Below, piece by piece: positions 44,385 through 57,179 of a stretch of DNA of 64,000 bases. Made by a program: the position numbers and the translations under genes. Positions within the stretch are counted from its first letter, which is position 1. Each line of letters starts with the position of its first letter. The notes below the pieces were generated by a model. The model was not told where the DNA came from. It made no database searches and worked only from the letters and a program-made list of their open reading frames with translations. The stretch is from Epiperipatus broadwayi (lineage: Eukaryota; Onychophora; Udeonychophora; Euonychophora; Peripatidae). Where the stretch lies: contig JAQFVV010012395.1 in NCBI GenBank assembly GCA_028023455.1, positions 5,456,001 through 5,520,000 on the forward strand, written 5' to 3'.

Positions 44385-46266
44385 GTAAGATTTTTTTCAA
44401 TTCTATTCTCAAATCATTTATTAATACATGTTATCTTGTTTGATTAATTACTCGATATTTGAGATGATAATTTAAAAAATATCTTACCTTGGAGATATGT
44501 TCCCAAGAGGGATCATTATTTTTTTTTTCGTTTATTAATATAAAATATTCCATCTGTTTATTAAATAGACAAGAGTTTAAATTGCTTTTAAAGCATCTCT
44601 TTGGGTTTAAAATATTTATTTTTACCCGGCAATTCTCCTATCCCCTGAATCCAGGGCCAAAAGACTTAATTACCCACAACTTGAATGACATTTTTTACTT
44701 TAAGATAAACAGTCTTCGTTTTATTATTAATTCAGAATTTAAGTGAAATAAATGGTGTGGTTTTCTTGCAAGGATATTCCCTTTTTAACATTTTGAAATT
44801 AGCGTGAGGACCCTTGTCACACTCCGAACTAAAATTCTTGATTTGCCTAGCAGCCTGAGAAAGTCTTAGGAAAGTTAGGATATTAAGTTTTAATTTATAT
44901 AAAAATATTGTTGCTGATTCATTCACTATAGAAAGAAAATCGCCTAAATAATTTCTCTTAAAAATGTAATATTGGTTATTTAAGTTTTTTGGAAATAATG
45001 TTGTTTTTCTATTTTTCATATCCAAAGCATTCGTAGCCTGACAGTAAATAATGTTTAAACTTCATGTTTTAAATAAAATATATCACCGTTGAATGATATA
45101 ATAATTATTTTTTATCTTTTTATCATTATTAATGGATTTGTTTACAAAATGTTAGTGACATCGGCCTGTTGTGCCAAGCAGCCCGCCCCTCCCTCTTATA
45201 AAAAAAAAGTATCTTAAAAGTAATAAATATTTCAAAAGTTATTTTATTTGTAAAATGATCGAAATGAAAACTTGCTACGGTTTAAATAAAGTACATTTTT
45301 ATTAAAACTTTTTCAAAATCAGCCAATCTGAATTAAATAGATTGATTAATAGCAATTGTTGCAAAATTGGATGGAACTGTGTGAATAACTTTTACGTTTT
45401 CTATTAGCTTTTTAAAGCTCTACTGCTTAAAATATTAATTTTTTTTTCCTTAAATATGTTTTGGATGTATATAAATGTTAATTTATTTAGTGCTATTGAT
45501 TTATTATTAAATTATTAATTGTAAATTAATAACTGAACATTATATATGTTTACGTGTATGTGTGTGCGTGCTATATTGTAGCAAAAATTATAAATAGTAT
45601 CAAGACTGATTTTTGCGTATCGAATTTCAATCCGTCACTTCTGGCGCTCGTAGGTCACGTGACACGAACGCCTAGTTATGGGACTTATTAATTTCAAACG
45701 AAAGGTACTGCTAAGTGCATTTAAAATTCTCTGATAGAAGGCCGTTTAAGTTACTAGGCGTAGTTTATTGACCAAGAAACAAAATTTGGTCACTCAGATT
45801 TTGACTTATTATATTATAAGGTTTTATCATTTTTCTGGAATTTATAATATTGTGTAGAATTTTAATTCCATTACCGTCTTTACATATTAAATGCAATATT
45901 TTATTCAGTAAATTTCAATTTCAACCATTTTTATTGTCCTTATCAAAGTTTTTTTTTTAAACAAAAATATAATTTTTGAGTGCAATGATTCTTGTTGGAA
46001 AAAACAGCTGAGCCTACTCCAATGCTAATTTTATCTGGGCAACAAAACATTAAAATTTTCACTATGTTAAAATCCCATGTATCATGGTAAATGAATGAAT
46101 AAATTTTTTAAAAAGCCTTGATAATGATCTACAGTATGATTGAAATCATATGAAAATTATACATTTGGTGTAGATTATTTAGAAAGAATGCGATATGTTG
46201 TTTTTATTGGAATGAAAAGACTATTAAAAATAAAAGCAAGGTGATTGAAGATTGTGGAATGTATAT
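44385..46266. other. AT-rich DNA, possibly intronic; CpG patches
   Basis: If the exon at 44331 is real this is its intron. GC-richer patches at 45160-45195 and 45600-45770. No recognised exon in either. Confidence 0.3.
45654..45663. promoter_or_regulatory. Palindromic E-box (GTCACGTGAC)
   Basis: A perfect 10-bp palindrome with CACGTG core in a CpG-rich 150-bp patch. GTCACGTGAC is the classical binding sequence of bHLH-zip factors such as USF and the MiT/TFE family. It lies 1.3 kb downstream of the candidate exon. Function is inferred only from the motif. Confidence 0.3.
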
Positions 46267-46984
46267 GTTATATCTCACATTGCTTTCAATTAATGGACTA
46301 GTTCAGATTTTATTTTATCTTGATCGGATTGAGCTTTCACTGCAATGAACCAATGGATGTACAAATAGATAACACATCCAGTGGCAAGAACAGGCCAGTA
46401 GGTGATAAGGTCACTGAATCAGATTGCTGTCATTATGGATAGTGATCTGGCCATAAATAGTCGCTCTCTTTGGAAGTAAGTATCCACATCCACTATATGC
46501 TTAATACAGTGAGGCAAGTTCACTTTCAGGATTTGAAGCTGCTAGAACAAAAATCACGTGAGGCAAGCTATCATACTACAGCCAGAATTTAGTAAGTAAA
46601 CTTAGAACGAACTTCAAGTGCATTCCCAGTTGTACTGTGACAGACAAGGCTATTCTGTGACAACTTGCTTCATGTCTGATTTATGTCTAGCAGATTTTAG
46701 TTATAAGGTGAACTTGCCTCACTGCTCAGACATGGTGGACAATATGTATACTGCAGTTTGGCTTGGACTGTTGTTGTCTGACCTTACCTTCAAATGTCAG
46801 GTCTCTATCCATAACGGGAACTTTCTGATTCAGTGAGCATCATCGCCTATTGGCACCTTCTTGCTATTGGACATATGTTGTCTATTTGTAAATACATTGG
46901 TCCATGGTGATGAATACTCCATCCTACTTAAGATAAGATGAAGTCTGGACTAGTCCATTATTTGAAAGCAAGATGAGATATAAC
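46267..46984. mobile_element. Fold-back element, 718 bp
   Basis: Arms of nearly 290 bp face each other. Outer ends GTTATATCTCA and TGAGATATAAC; further inside AATGGACTAGTTCAGA pairs with TCTGGACTAGTCCATT, CACTGAATCAGA with TCTGATTCAGTG, and GTGAGGCAAGTTCAC with GTGAACTTGCCTCAC. Arms are about 80-85% alike by eye. Possible TA duplications at the ends suggest a Tc1/mariner-type mobiliser. No transposase. The open frame 46618-46836 lies in the right arm and is not a gene. Confidence 0.7.
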
Positions 46985-47689
46985 TATTGTAAATTTTAAT
47001 GAGATTTGTCAAGGATGAAATATAAATGAATGATAACTTGTTTGATTGAACATTGTGAACATTTTCATACAAATTCACTCTTTATTGTTGTTGTTAATTA
47101 AAATCCAAATTGCAATACATGGTATTCATTATTTTTCATATTTTTTTTTTTTTTTTGATGGAATATGTTCTGTACAAGAATTGTCCAACCCTTCTTCCAG
47201 GGAATCATGTAAATTAAGGGATGGGGGTGCAGAAAATTTTGAAAAAAAATTAAATGTCTGTCTTCTCACTCACTTGCAAACAAGAACATGGATCTATAGA
47301 ATATTTAGAATTTGATTCACGTTTAAAAAATAGTATCAAAAAACAAATATTAGATATGCTTAATCTGATATAGGTATTGTTTTGGACTAATATATAATAC
47401 AGGGATTGTAAAAAATGTTCAGTTGTAAAAAGAAATATCGGTCATATAAAAATCTCATATCTGATCATTGCTTTAAATGTAACATATTGATGATAGAAGG
47501 CAGTGTTAAATTATGTCTTATGATGATTTAGAGTTTTTTTTTTTTGATCACAATGTCTCCAAAAGATTATTTAGCCATAAAACCTGATTTTCAGACAATT
47601 ACTCAACATATAATCCACTCATCAGTCCGTGATTATATTAAAATCAATAAAACTTTTTGATTGCCTTTTTATTAGCTTTGTTATAGTTT
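46985..47689. other. AT-rich DNA, no gene recognised
   Basis: No supported feature. The 89-codon frame at 47046-47315 has no recognisable domain. Confidence 0.35.
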
Positions 47690-49153
47690 ATGTGATGTGA
47701 TGCATCATGGCTTCTCCTTTCTCAGTGTCAGAAATCTCTCAGCGACTATGCCCAGAGAAACCTGTTAGCCACTTTACTTTACTTTCCATTCTCCACTCTA
47801 TGTTTTTTCCATATTTTTATCTATCCTGCTCTATCGAATTTCCACAACCTTGTCTTTGTCTACTCTATGGCCTTTATATCTAAATCCCCCTTATCTTGTC
47901 CCAAACTCAGCCTAAAAACCCAAGAACACACTTTCTGTTTAATCACTTTGTTTATATTTATTCTCCCACTATTTCATTATTTGTACTCTTTCTGCTTGTA
48001 AGCATTTACTTTCATTTAACAAATGCCTAATATTTTCTACGCTTTCCTTATATAACTTGTAGACTAAATCACCCACATTTCTCTATTTATACATATATTC
48101 TCTTCTTGATAACTATCCTGTTTGAGCCTTAATCAATAAACTACTTTTCTTGTACATTCTGTTTACTTCTATATATATTTAAACTACTTTTTCTCTCCAT
48201 ACTAGTTCTCCAACTCCCTATTTTTTATTAATGCATTTATTCTTCTATCCTATTCCTTGCCACTATAACACTCAGCAATTCTCCTAACAAAATCATCCCA
48301 CCTTTTGTATAAGTATACTGACATAAAATCTTTATCCAAATCTGCATACTGTACTACCTTTCTCACCCATCTTCTTGCCTGTCCTTTACTCACAACTTAA
48401 TTAAATACTATTTTATTATCCATAAATTGCAATCTACCTAACATTTTCATTTTGCTTTTTGCATCTCTCATATAAAAACTTCATCATGTCATTTCTTCTT
48501 GAATTGCCTTCTTTGCCATCCATACATGTGCATCTAATGCATGTCTTCTATTTCTCTTTGTGCCTTTTCTAAGTAATCTAACACCCCTTTACTAACACAT
48601 AATACCTCATTACCATAAGTTAAACTTGCTACTGCCACTCCCATACAATTTTTGTTACATCATATTTATTATATGAAAACAATTTGTTTATCAGTCCCTT
48701 TCTTTTTCTTGCTTTATTTATCTTTTTTTTTTTCCCATTCATCCAAGCAATTTCTCCAATTACTTAAGACCATGCCCAAATAGCTATACCTATTTACCAC
48801 ATTTAACTTTATATACCCCAATAAAAATTCTTTCTCTTCTCTTTCCCCAGCATTTATCATCATTACTTTTGATTTTACTTCACTAAATTTAATCCCAATC
48901 TCTTTACACCCACTCTTGCACACGTCTTCAGCATAACTTCCATATCTCCCCTACTTTCCGTGCACAAGAAGATATTAGCAAATAAAAGATCTGATAATAT
49001 GTATACTTCCTTGCCATCTGCTAAAGATATCTCTACCCTCTTCCTAGTCTTTCTATTGCTGTCTCCATTTTTCTCAAATATAACAAAAACAAAATAAGTG
49101 ACATAGGGCATTCTTGCCTTAGTCCCACCTCACTTTTAACTCTAACTGATTCT
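47690..49153 (-). mobile_element. LINE copy 3, 5'-truncated
   Basis: Same family as 9894-13838. Read right to left, it begins inside the RT near motif B (at 49153), passes the degraded FADD region ('LLFANIFLC'), 'GCKEIGIKFSEVKSKVMMIN', 'LNVVNRYSYLGMVLS', and the C-terminal segments, and ends at about 47690 with the shared 3' sequence (GTGATGTGATGCATCATGG). Typical 5' truncation. Several frameshifts. Confidence 0.8.
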
Positions 49154-51659
49154 AGAGTAGGTATCTACTTTAGGGTCATCTTTAGTAAGCTTCATTAATT
49201 AATGATTATCCATCTCAGACTGCTTTCTGGCCTTTGCCCTTATCAATGAGAATTTGGAATTCAGAGCTGGTAGTAACGCTGTTATGCATGTAGCAACTAC
49301 ATTACCTCCATTTTATTATTAAAACTAAAAGCATAAAATTCAAAAAACTTACTGAAGTCAAGCTAATCTGCTGGAACAGTTATGTAGATCTGATCGCATA
49401 GCAATAACTTTATTTTATTAAGCTTGTTTGTCTTTTTTTTTTTTTAAATTTATCATATTTTTTTTTAACCACTGGCTAGGCAATGCTAATAATATTTCCT
49501 TTGATAATTTAGTTTACATATGATAAAACAAGCAACACTCCAGGGCCATCTTTGGTAAATTTAGATAAACTTTAATTATCCTTTTATGTAAACTAAAGAA
49601 TCAAATGTATTATTTGTTAAAAGTTCTTGCTTATTACCATGCAAGAGTACATGCATGGTAATAGATAGTAGAAGCATATGCTTTATAGAGTATAGTTTAA
49701 ATGCATGCCTTAAAATGATATATTTTAAGCATTCCTTTATGTTGATCAAAGTAATTTAGCTCAATAGTGAGAAGTATTGATTTGGGAGCTAAAGATTTTT
49801 GAATTTGCTCCCAAATGAGGAAAGTTAAAATAAAGGGAAGTTTCAGTTTGGTCACTGGAAAACAGAATTGATGTTTCAGTCTGTTATTTTGATGTTTAAA
49901 TGCCACTTTACTTTCCGAGTTATTAATTAATTTAAGTTTGTTCTATTTTCTTAATTTTGATCATGTGTGATCTTTTGATAGATCAATGTTTTGCACATTG
50001 TTTTTAATATAAATCACTTCTAATAATGTATGATTGACAAATTTTACATCTATCTCTATAAATGTAGTTGTTCTGTGGACTTGTTAAAACTATTTTTTTG
50101 CCTTTTTTAGAAATTGTATACTATCTTTAATCAGAGTTAATACTTGAAATATCCACAATTTCTCAGATTTTTGTGTTAACATTGTAGTTAAGTTTTCTAA
50201 ATCTTGTCTCCAATATATTATAGATAATTGAATTAATAATTTTTACAAATAATATTTTCAATGCCTGTCCACATTATCAACAACAGGAGCAAGGTCTATG
50301 GTGTACAAATGAATGGACCAATAATATGGTAATCACTTCTTTATTACTTCCATATGAAAATAAATATAATAATTACTATTATTAAAGGTATTACAGCTAT
50401 TTGGGAAATAGTAACAAGTGTATAAAAGAAAAGAAATTAATAGATAATTATGTATATATATTATTGACAAGGGTTTCAATTAGACGAATTGTTTTTGTCT
50501 ATGAAGAGTTACTGAGTTTACTATTAATATTTACAAAATATTACATGATTCATTCTACTCCAGAGCTATATACTGTAAGCTTGAGTTAATTATTGGACAT
50601 TAAATGATAATGCTATTATATTAATATCTCCAATAAGTTCCTGGCTTTTGCCTTTATCAGTGAAGATTTAGGATTTGTGCATTTAGCTACTATCTTTAAT
50701 TCCTGATGCTATCAAGCTAAAATTATAAGAAAAAAAAAACTAAGATTTTGAACACTTAAGAAATTGAAATAGAGCTGTGCAAATTGCTAAAATAAATTAC
50801 AACAGTCAGTTTGGAATTTTAAACTTGACAACAAGAAATTAGAAAAGACTTAGAAAGTAGTCATTTATGTAATGGATAGATAAAGAGAAAAGAAGTTATT
50901 GATATAAAAAAAAAAACTAATTTTAATGAAATTTGCATCTTGCAGTAGATTGATGTTTGAAAACGGTTATGATGGTAATGACATATATATTATGACAGTT
51001 ATCTTTTCCATGTGTCTACTCAGCTACCGATTGTTAGGAGTATTTCTTTTTTCCCTATTTCAGAGCCATCTATAGTAAGCCTGACTGATGTTATATCCAT
51101 ATTTAGCTGGAACCAATGTATTTAACCATTACAGTAATTGTTTACACTATAGCCTAAAATTTAAAGACTTTGAACTCAATTCAATTTGCTAGTTTAAAAT
51201 ATCTACCATTAGCTCATCAACAATATATTTTAGTGAACACAATTGCTTTTAGTGAACACAATTGTTAACTGTAGCCTATAAGTAACTTTTAATCTAAAGT
51301 AAAATTAAAATTGAAATCAAAATATATACTGTACCGTCTCGATAAAACTATACAAGCAAATTGTTAACAAAAAATAGAAACCTATATATGGAACAAACAA
51401 GTCCAAATATATTACGAAAATTCACAAGTTAGAATTGCAAATAATCCTTTAAAGAAACATGTAAATAATGCTCAGCTTTTGTTATATACAAGTTATATAT
51501 AAATGATTTTTTGGGGATCTAACTTGTGAATTATGATGGTAGCATATTCCGATTTGTTCCATGAGTATTTGATAAACCATAAAATTATTTACATGCTCAT
51601 TAAAATCATTAGAATTTTAACAAAAAAATATATATTCATATTACATAATAATATAAAAA
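49154..51659. other. AT-rich DNA; small repeat remnants
   Basis: At 49190-49250 and 50635-50690 there are remnants of the block seen inside the fold-back at 42218. At about 50850-50990 a stretch resembles the 3' end of the RTE-like LINE (CATCTTGCAGTAGATTGATG, compare CATCCTGCAGTGGATTGATA at 21027). No gene. Confidence 0.35.
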
Positions 51660-51780
51660 CTGTGGCCGAGTGGTTAGCACAGTTGCTTCCCGTCCAATGC
51701 TTTCACACATAAAAAAAAAGTAAGCCATTTTGTCAGCTCAAAAAGTCTATGCTAAGACCATTGGGGTGGAAGTATAAACA
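51660..51780 (+). repeat. tRNA-derived SINE, 5' part
   Basis: Starts with TGTGGCCGAGTGGTTAGCAC, a tRNA-like A box (Ser/Leu style). The B box is missing through a deletion. The tail ATGCTTTCACACATAAAAAA resembles the tail of the SINE at 478. Confidence 0.5.
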
Positions 51781-53771
51781 AACAATTTTATTTTATAATT
51801 CAAAGAGAGTAGAACCATGATTGTATTAGTGAAAGACAATTATCATTTTTTGTCACTGTATATAAAATAGGTTTTGCATCTAAATTAAAAATTATGCATG
51901 ATGTTATGAACTTATTTTATGAAATTCATTTGTAATTTAATAATGAATGAAATTATTTAGATATAACATAGTTTTTGTAAAAATAACTTAATACTAATGA
52001 AAATATTCCTATGTGTCTGAAAAGACTTTTAAGAAATATGTTTTACCAATTCAAATATTCAGGTTTGAGACATGGATACTTAACAAAAAAACAATATGAA
52101 GATTTCAGTCTACACAAGGAAGTATCATGAGAGGTGTAAGTTGGAAGAAATTTTTAAAAAAAATCAGAAATGAATTACCAGGATAAAACAAACAGGTGTT
52201 GTAGACATCACTGAAAGAGTTAATGAATTTTTTTTTGGTTTCAGTATTATTAAAATATATACTGAAATTTCAACGTAGATTTTAATAATAGATACATTTC
52301 TTTCACCACTTATATTTCAAACACATGAATAAACATCTGAAAAAGGCAAATGACCCCCCAAAGTGCGTTTCATGTGTGAAGTATGTGTAATGCTATAAGA
52401 TATTATACAATGGTGTATGTGTGTGTAGAATTAAATTAATAATACCATGTGACTGTATTTAATAAGAATAAATATATTATTCTTTTATATAAGTTTAAAG
52501 TTCATATCTGAATTAAAAGTATGATAATCTGCTTAGTCTAGTAAATGAATAATAATAATCATTTATGTATTTAATCTAAAATGAATGATGTCAAATACAT
52601 GAGTGTAAGAATGCTGACACCTGTAGATTAAGTTGTAATAATTTGGTAATGATAATTACTGAACATGGACAATGAAAACATGGATCAACTTATGAATACT
52701 AGTTTAACAAAAATATATGTTGGATATTATTTATCTTTTAGACATCTTTACTTGTATGTTTGAAGCATGTGTGCTGAAAGAGAAATTTAATTTTATCCAA
52801 GATATTACATATAAAGGAAAATATGAGTTAATTTAATGATATCATGTGGTTGTATTTAATAAGAATAGCCATATTAATCTTTATGCTGTGTCCCACCTGT
52901 GACTGGGTGATCAGCATCAAATATACAATAAACTTGACAGATAGCAGCACATATATATTTAGCAATAATAATATATTAACAATTAGGAAAAAGAATTACT
53001 ATACTGATCTTTAACACAAATATAAAGTCTGTATTTGAACAAGATTAATTCACAGATTAATTACTGAATAGCAAATAATGTTTATAATGTTTAGGTTCAC
53101 TTTACCTTTGCTAATGTCTATAGTCTTTATAATATAACCCTCAACAAGGCATTTCAAAATAATAATAAGACCGAGATGGTCTTAAAAATACTAGTCGGGT
53201 TAGTGACCTATAGGAACAGATCCTGGGATTGAAGTCCTCTGATGATGATCTTCACTGCTCTTCAACTCGTAGACACAGTGACGGTAGCAGCAACCACAGA
53301 AAGAGCCAACAGTCCTTTTTCTCTACCTTTTAATATCCATCTCTTCTTTTGTTTCTCTTATCTTTTCTGGAATAAATTTTTTGGTTTAATTAATCAGTTC
53401 GCTTAATTAATTTATGTTTTATTTAGAGTTTGTTATCATGCAACAAAATTCCTCTTAGCTTTTTAATTATACAACTAATTACTCTCTTAGGAATTTATTT
53501 CCATATCTGTAAAGTTTTAGATCTATACAATTAATTAGTGTCTTAGGAATTCATTTCCATATAAGGTAATTTATAAGGTCTATTTCATTAATTAATATAT
53601 GCATGCATCTATGTTTATTTAAACTATTCGTAAGTTTAAAATTGACTATTTGTTAGTCTGTTTTCAAAAACAGGTTATATTTGCTTGTTTAATGAGGTTT
53701 ATTTAAACTTTTTTGAATTATAAATATCAATCTCTTTCAGTTGAATGTCAATCTTTGGTGTCTATATAAAC
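51781..53771. other. AT-rich DNA with LINE and hammerhead-repeat scraps
   Basis: 52060-52240 (plus) is an RTE-like LINE scrap ('ETWILNKKTI', then 'KQTGVVDITERVNE'). 52349-52380 (minus) holds only the GAAA-stem III-stem I part of a hammerhead repeat. 52670-52735 (plus) is a decayed hammerhead (CTTATGA and AAAA in place of the core). A non-AT-rich patch at 53205-53300 has no recognised content. Confidence 0.4.
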
Positions 53772-53929
53772 ATATTAACCATGCATGTCAAACTCAGGCT
53801 AACATAGGCCAAATAAGCAAGGTTTAAGTTTATGTGGGCCGTAAAAAAACAAAAATTTCAATTTTCATATAAATGTTGTTCTATTTCACAAATATAGTAT
53901 TAAAAAAAAGAACAAGAACAATGATAAAA

Positions 53930-54307
53930 TTAATGTTTTCTTTCAGACATTTGGCATCTCTTCTCTGCTACTATCTTTTCTACTTTGGAGGAAATCTTAT
54001 TCATAGTGATTACTTTCAAAACTGACTCAAGACAAATGTCAGTAATTCTGGATGTGATAGGAGACTTATTTTCTTTCATAATTATAAATATCTGCTCACA
54101 CCAATAAATACTTCCAAACATGGAAATAATTTCATATGCAACTTTTTGTGTATTTCCAAACCTGGCAGACAAATATTTGTAAAATCTAGGCATGCCAACT
54201 TCACTGAATTTTGCCTTCAAATCTGAATTGCACTGGATCTCAATTACCACCATTTGCATTTGATTAAGTACTGATTCTATATTTATTGAAGAAAACTTGT
54301 CTTCCAA
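53930..54307 (-). pseudogene. hAT transposase, C-terminal dimerisation domain
   Basis: 125 codons: 'VVIEIQCNSDLKAKFSEVGM', 'FYKYLSARFGNTQKVAYEII', 'SMFGSIYWCEQIFIIMKENK', 'RITDICLESVLKV'. The order L-Q-C-x-x-x-L-K, F-Y-x-x-L, S-M-F-G-S-x-Y-x-C-E-Q, R-x-x-x-D-x-x-L-x-x-x-L is that of the hATC domain in the group of hAT transposases that includes domesticated GTF2IRD2- and EPM2AIP1-type proteins. Stops lie upstream. It is followed directly by the left terminal inverted repeat. Confidence 0.8.
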
Positions 54308-55075
54308 AAATTTAAAATCTGCAAACTTTAATATGTCTATAATATAATTTTAAAAATTATTAATTCTACAAACTTTGTTTCAAATTCAGTTCTAAGGCTT
54401 AAATTTTTTTTTGCATATTTTTAATACAATGTAGTTTCATTTAAACTTGATTTGTTCATGTTGCATGTTGGAAAGTGCATTAAATCATTTTTCAACTATT
54501 ATTCCCAAAGAACAAGCTTACATTTGAATGCTTTAACTAGATAACACATGTTCATAATGATCTGCAGTTTTAAATTTAAATCATGAGTTTTGTTATATGA
54601 ACCATGAAGGATAAAGCTTGCAACCCTACTGTGTCAGAAAACAAGCTTGTGTCTTGATATTTAATTACTAAGAACTGACTTTTTTTTCAAATCCAGAAAT
54701 GTTTAAGAACCTTGCAGCAAAATAGCAACATAATTTGGTTATAATAGGACAAACAAGGAATATTCACTGTCTGATTCACTTAAGAAAGCAAAGAAATGTT
54801 GCTTATTTAAGCTTTGAGATCTTATGAAATTGATGATTTTTTTGATAGATGTCAATATATTTTTCATATTTATTATCTTTGCGCTTAATACTTCTTGATT
54901 TATAATGTAATAAGTATGATGAATCTTGGATAATAAATGTCTTTTTTTTTTGCTGTAATGCCATGAATCTATTGGTTTGACATCAAAGGAGCTCTATCTT
55001 TAGCTATGGAAGTTAATTTTGATAGTGGTAGATTGTTTTTTTTGCAGAAATTCAAAAAATACAATTAAATATATC

Positions 55076-55294
55076 TTATCCAGTACTAGTGTTACACATC
55101 GGTACTAGTTCCAATAATTCTGCAAAAATGTTGAAATCTATGTTGCAAGCATAAAGAAACATAGCTAATTGAACTATATCCTCAATGTCCATACTCCCAT
55201 TACAGGCAATAATGGAAAAAGCTTTGAAACTAGATAATTTTGTTTTGATCTGAATAATTAAATTGTTGGCCAAATTAGTATTAACTTTCTGCAA
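55076..55294 (-). pseudogene. hAT transposase, N-terminal part of catalytic domain
   Basis: 72 codons: 'FKAFSIIACNGSMDIEDIVQ', then 'LAMFLYACNIDFNIFAELLE' and 'LVPM'. The usual form is F-S-(I/L)-x-x-D-E-S-x-D-I-x-D-x-x-Q-L. Here the catalytic D-E-S is C-N-G-S, so the first catalytic Asp is Asn. With a large missing middle part between this and 54307, the enzyme is dead. Confidence 0.75.
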
Positions 55295-56069
55295 CTGTAC
55301 TTCGAGAAAAAGGGATTGTTTGAAAAACCATCACATTTTCAGGAAAAGTAATTTTTTCTGCTTTAATTAGACACATCATCTTCAATAAAAGGTTTTGAGT
55401 GTTTATCTATCAACTCCGATAAGACATAGTTTGCATGCATTGAAACAGTAAGATTCGTATTCGAATCTTAAGTTTCACCTTTTTCTGTCGTCTCTCACTG
55501 ACCGGTCTATCCCGCCCAAATTTAAACTTTTTGATATCGAATTGTGTGTGTAACAATATTAAAAATGTATAAATATATGTAGAATTCAGCATAAACACGC
55601 ACACATTTCAATCTCAAATTAAAGGCAATAAATAGGGATAAAATCATATAATTTAGATTTCTTTTGGCTATATAATTTTGTATAATTTTAATCATTTATT
55701 TTGGATTATAAAGTTCGTATTTATTGCTTTGTTTAAATTTCGTTTAATAATAATTCTAAAAAAATCTGATGTAATATTTAATTAAAAGTTAAAATAATCT
55801 TATGTTTCCTTTTTGTCTTTGAAATTGAAAAGCATCGGTCTGTGATAGATAATAGATTAATTAAAGAAAAATTCCCCAAAATATAATTAGTAAATGTAAA
55901 ATGTAAACAATAGAACGGCAACTTTCTTTAATTAAAAACCAACAAAATGCATTGATTATCCTCAGGGCAGATTAAGTAGAACCTAAAATATCTTAACAAA
56001 AATGTGAAAGATCAAGATAAAAAAAAGAGGCCATCTTAGACTTGCTGGAGACATTCACTAAAACTTTAG

Positions 56070-56356
56070 CTTTGCTCTCGATCACTGAGAGTCTCCAAAA
56101 ATAATAAAAATAATTTGTTCCTGCCAAGGTATGACCGAGTAAAGCACCTAGATTATTCTCCATCGGGAGATGGCCTATCGGATGCCGAACTTTCCATTGC
56201 CCGTCATAAATTCACCATGAAGATCTGCTGCCTGAACTGAATGAGAAAGCTGCTGCTGCCGTGAAATTAAATGAAATATCTAAATACAAGAAAGAATTGC
56301 CACTCATGAACTATTTGCTACTAAACAATGGACTCGGAAAACTTCCTATAAAACAG
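56070..56356 (+). pseudogene. Unknown exon-like coding remnant
   Basis: A block with better codon character than its surroundings: first frame 56070 to about 56215 ('LPRYDRVKHLDYSPSGDG', 'SDAELSIARHKFT'), then, after a one-base shift near 56213, 'HHEDLLPELNEKAAAAVKL' and 'YKKELPLMNYLLLNNGLGK', ending at AAACAG before GTACCTG, a good 5' splice site (exon end 56356). I do not recognise the protein. It could be a captured or decayed exon in the hAT element, or a real exon with an assembly error. Confidence 0.35.
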
Positions 56357-56430
56357 GTACCTGTCTGTGTTCAAACTCTAGAGTACTCTAATAATATGCT
56401 ATAGCTCTTCTTCATACTACTTATCTAAAT

Positions 56431-57056
56431 TATAAAATGTAAAACTACCATATGTATAACTAAAACTGAATAATTAACTTAATGTGTAAATTTCTCTACT
56501 AATCTAGCTTACCTCATTCTATCTTGGGTGCGTATTTTTAAAATCTACATTTTATCTATATTTATTATTTAATTATTGCATGCTCATAATTATCTAAATT
56601 TTCAAAGTTTAAATCTATGATCGTTTGAAACAGTGAATGCGTGTCACATTTTCATTAATATGTACTTCGTCGGGCTGAGGCAGAGACCAGCCTGACATTC
56701 TTATTTCCTTAATAACTTCACTTTCATATAAATCGACACGCATTATAAAATGTAAAACTACCATATGTATAACTAAAACTGAATAATTAACTTAATGTGT
56801 AAATTTCTCTACTAATCTAGCTTACCTCATTCTATCTTGGGTGCGTATTTTTAAAATCTACATTTTATCTATATTTATTATTTAATTATTGCATGCTCAT
56901 AATTATCTAAATTTTCAAAGTTTAAATCTATGATCGTTTGAAACAGTGAATGCATGTCACATTTTCATTAATATGTACTTCGTCGGGCTGAGGCAGAGAC
57001 CAGCCTGACATTCTTATTTCCTTAATAACTTCACTTTCATATAAATCGACACGCAT
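56431..57056. repeat. Perfect tandem duplication, 2 x 313 bp
   Basis: 56431-56743 and 56744-57056 are identical except for one base that I can see (GCGTGTCAC against GCATGTCAC). Each copy contains a hairpin-forming TCGGGCTGAGGCAGAGACC with AGCCTGAC. A third copy of only the hairpin block is at 57481-57520. Confidence 0.9.
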
Positions 57057-57179
57057 TCAGTACATCATTTATTGTAATGCAGGGTCTACTACTTCGCAAA
57101 TGGCTGGCATATTAGTTGTAATAACTCCCAGTTTATATATGTTTTGTATTTATTAAATCTAATGAATAATTCTAGAAAA

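Noticed and set aside
51660-51700. Functional tRNA-Ser or tRNA-Leu gene
   Set aside because: Only the 5' half is present; the B box and 3' arm are missing.
52670-52735. Active hammerhead ribozyme
   Set aside because: Core is CTTATGA and AAAA in place of CTGATGA and GAAA; only the general layout is preserved.
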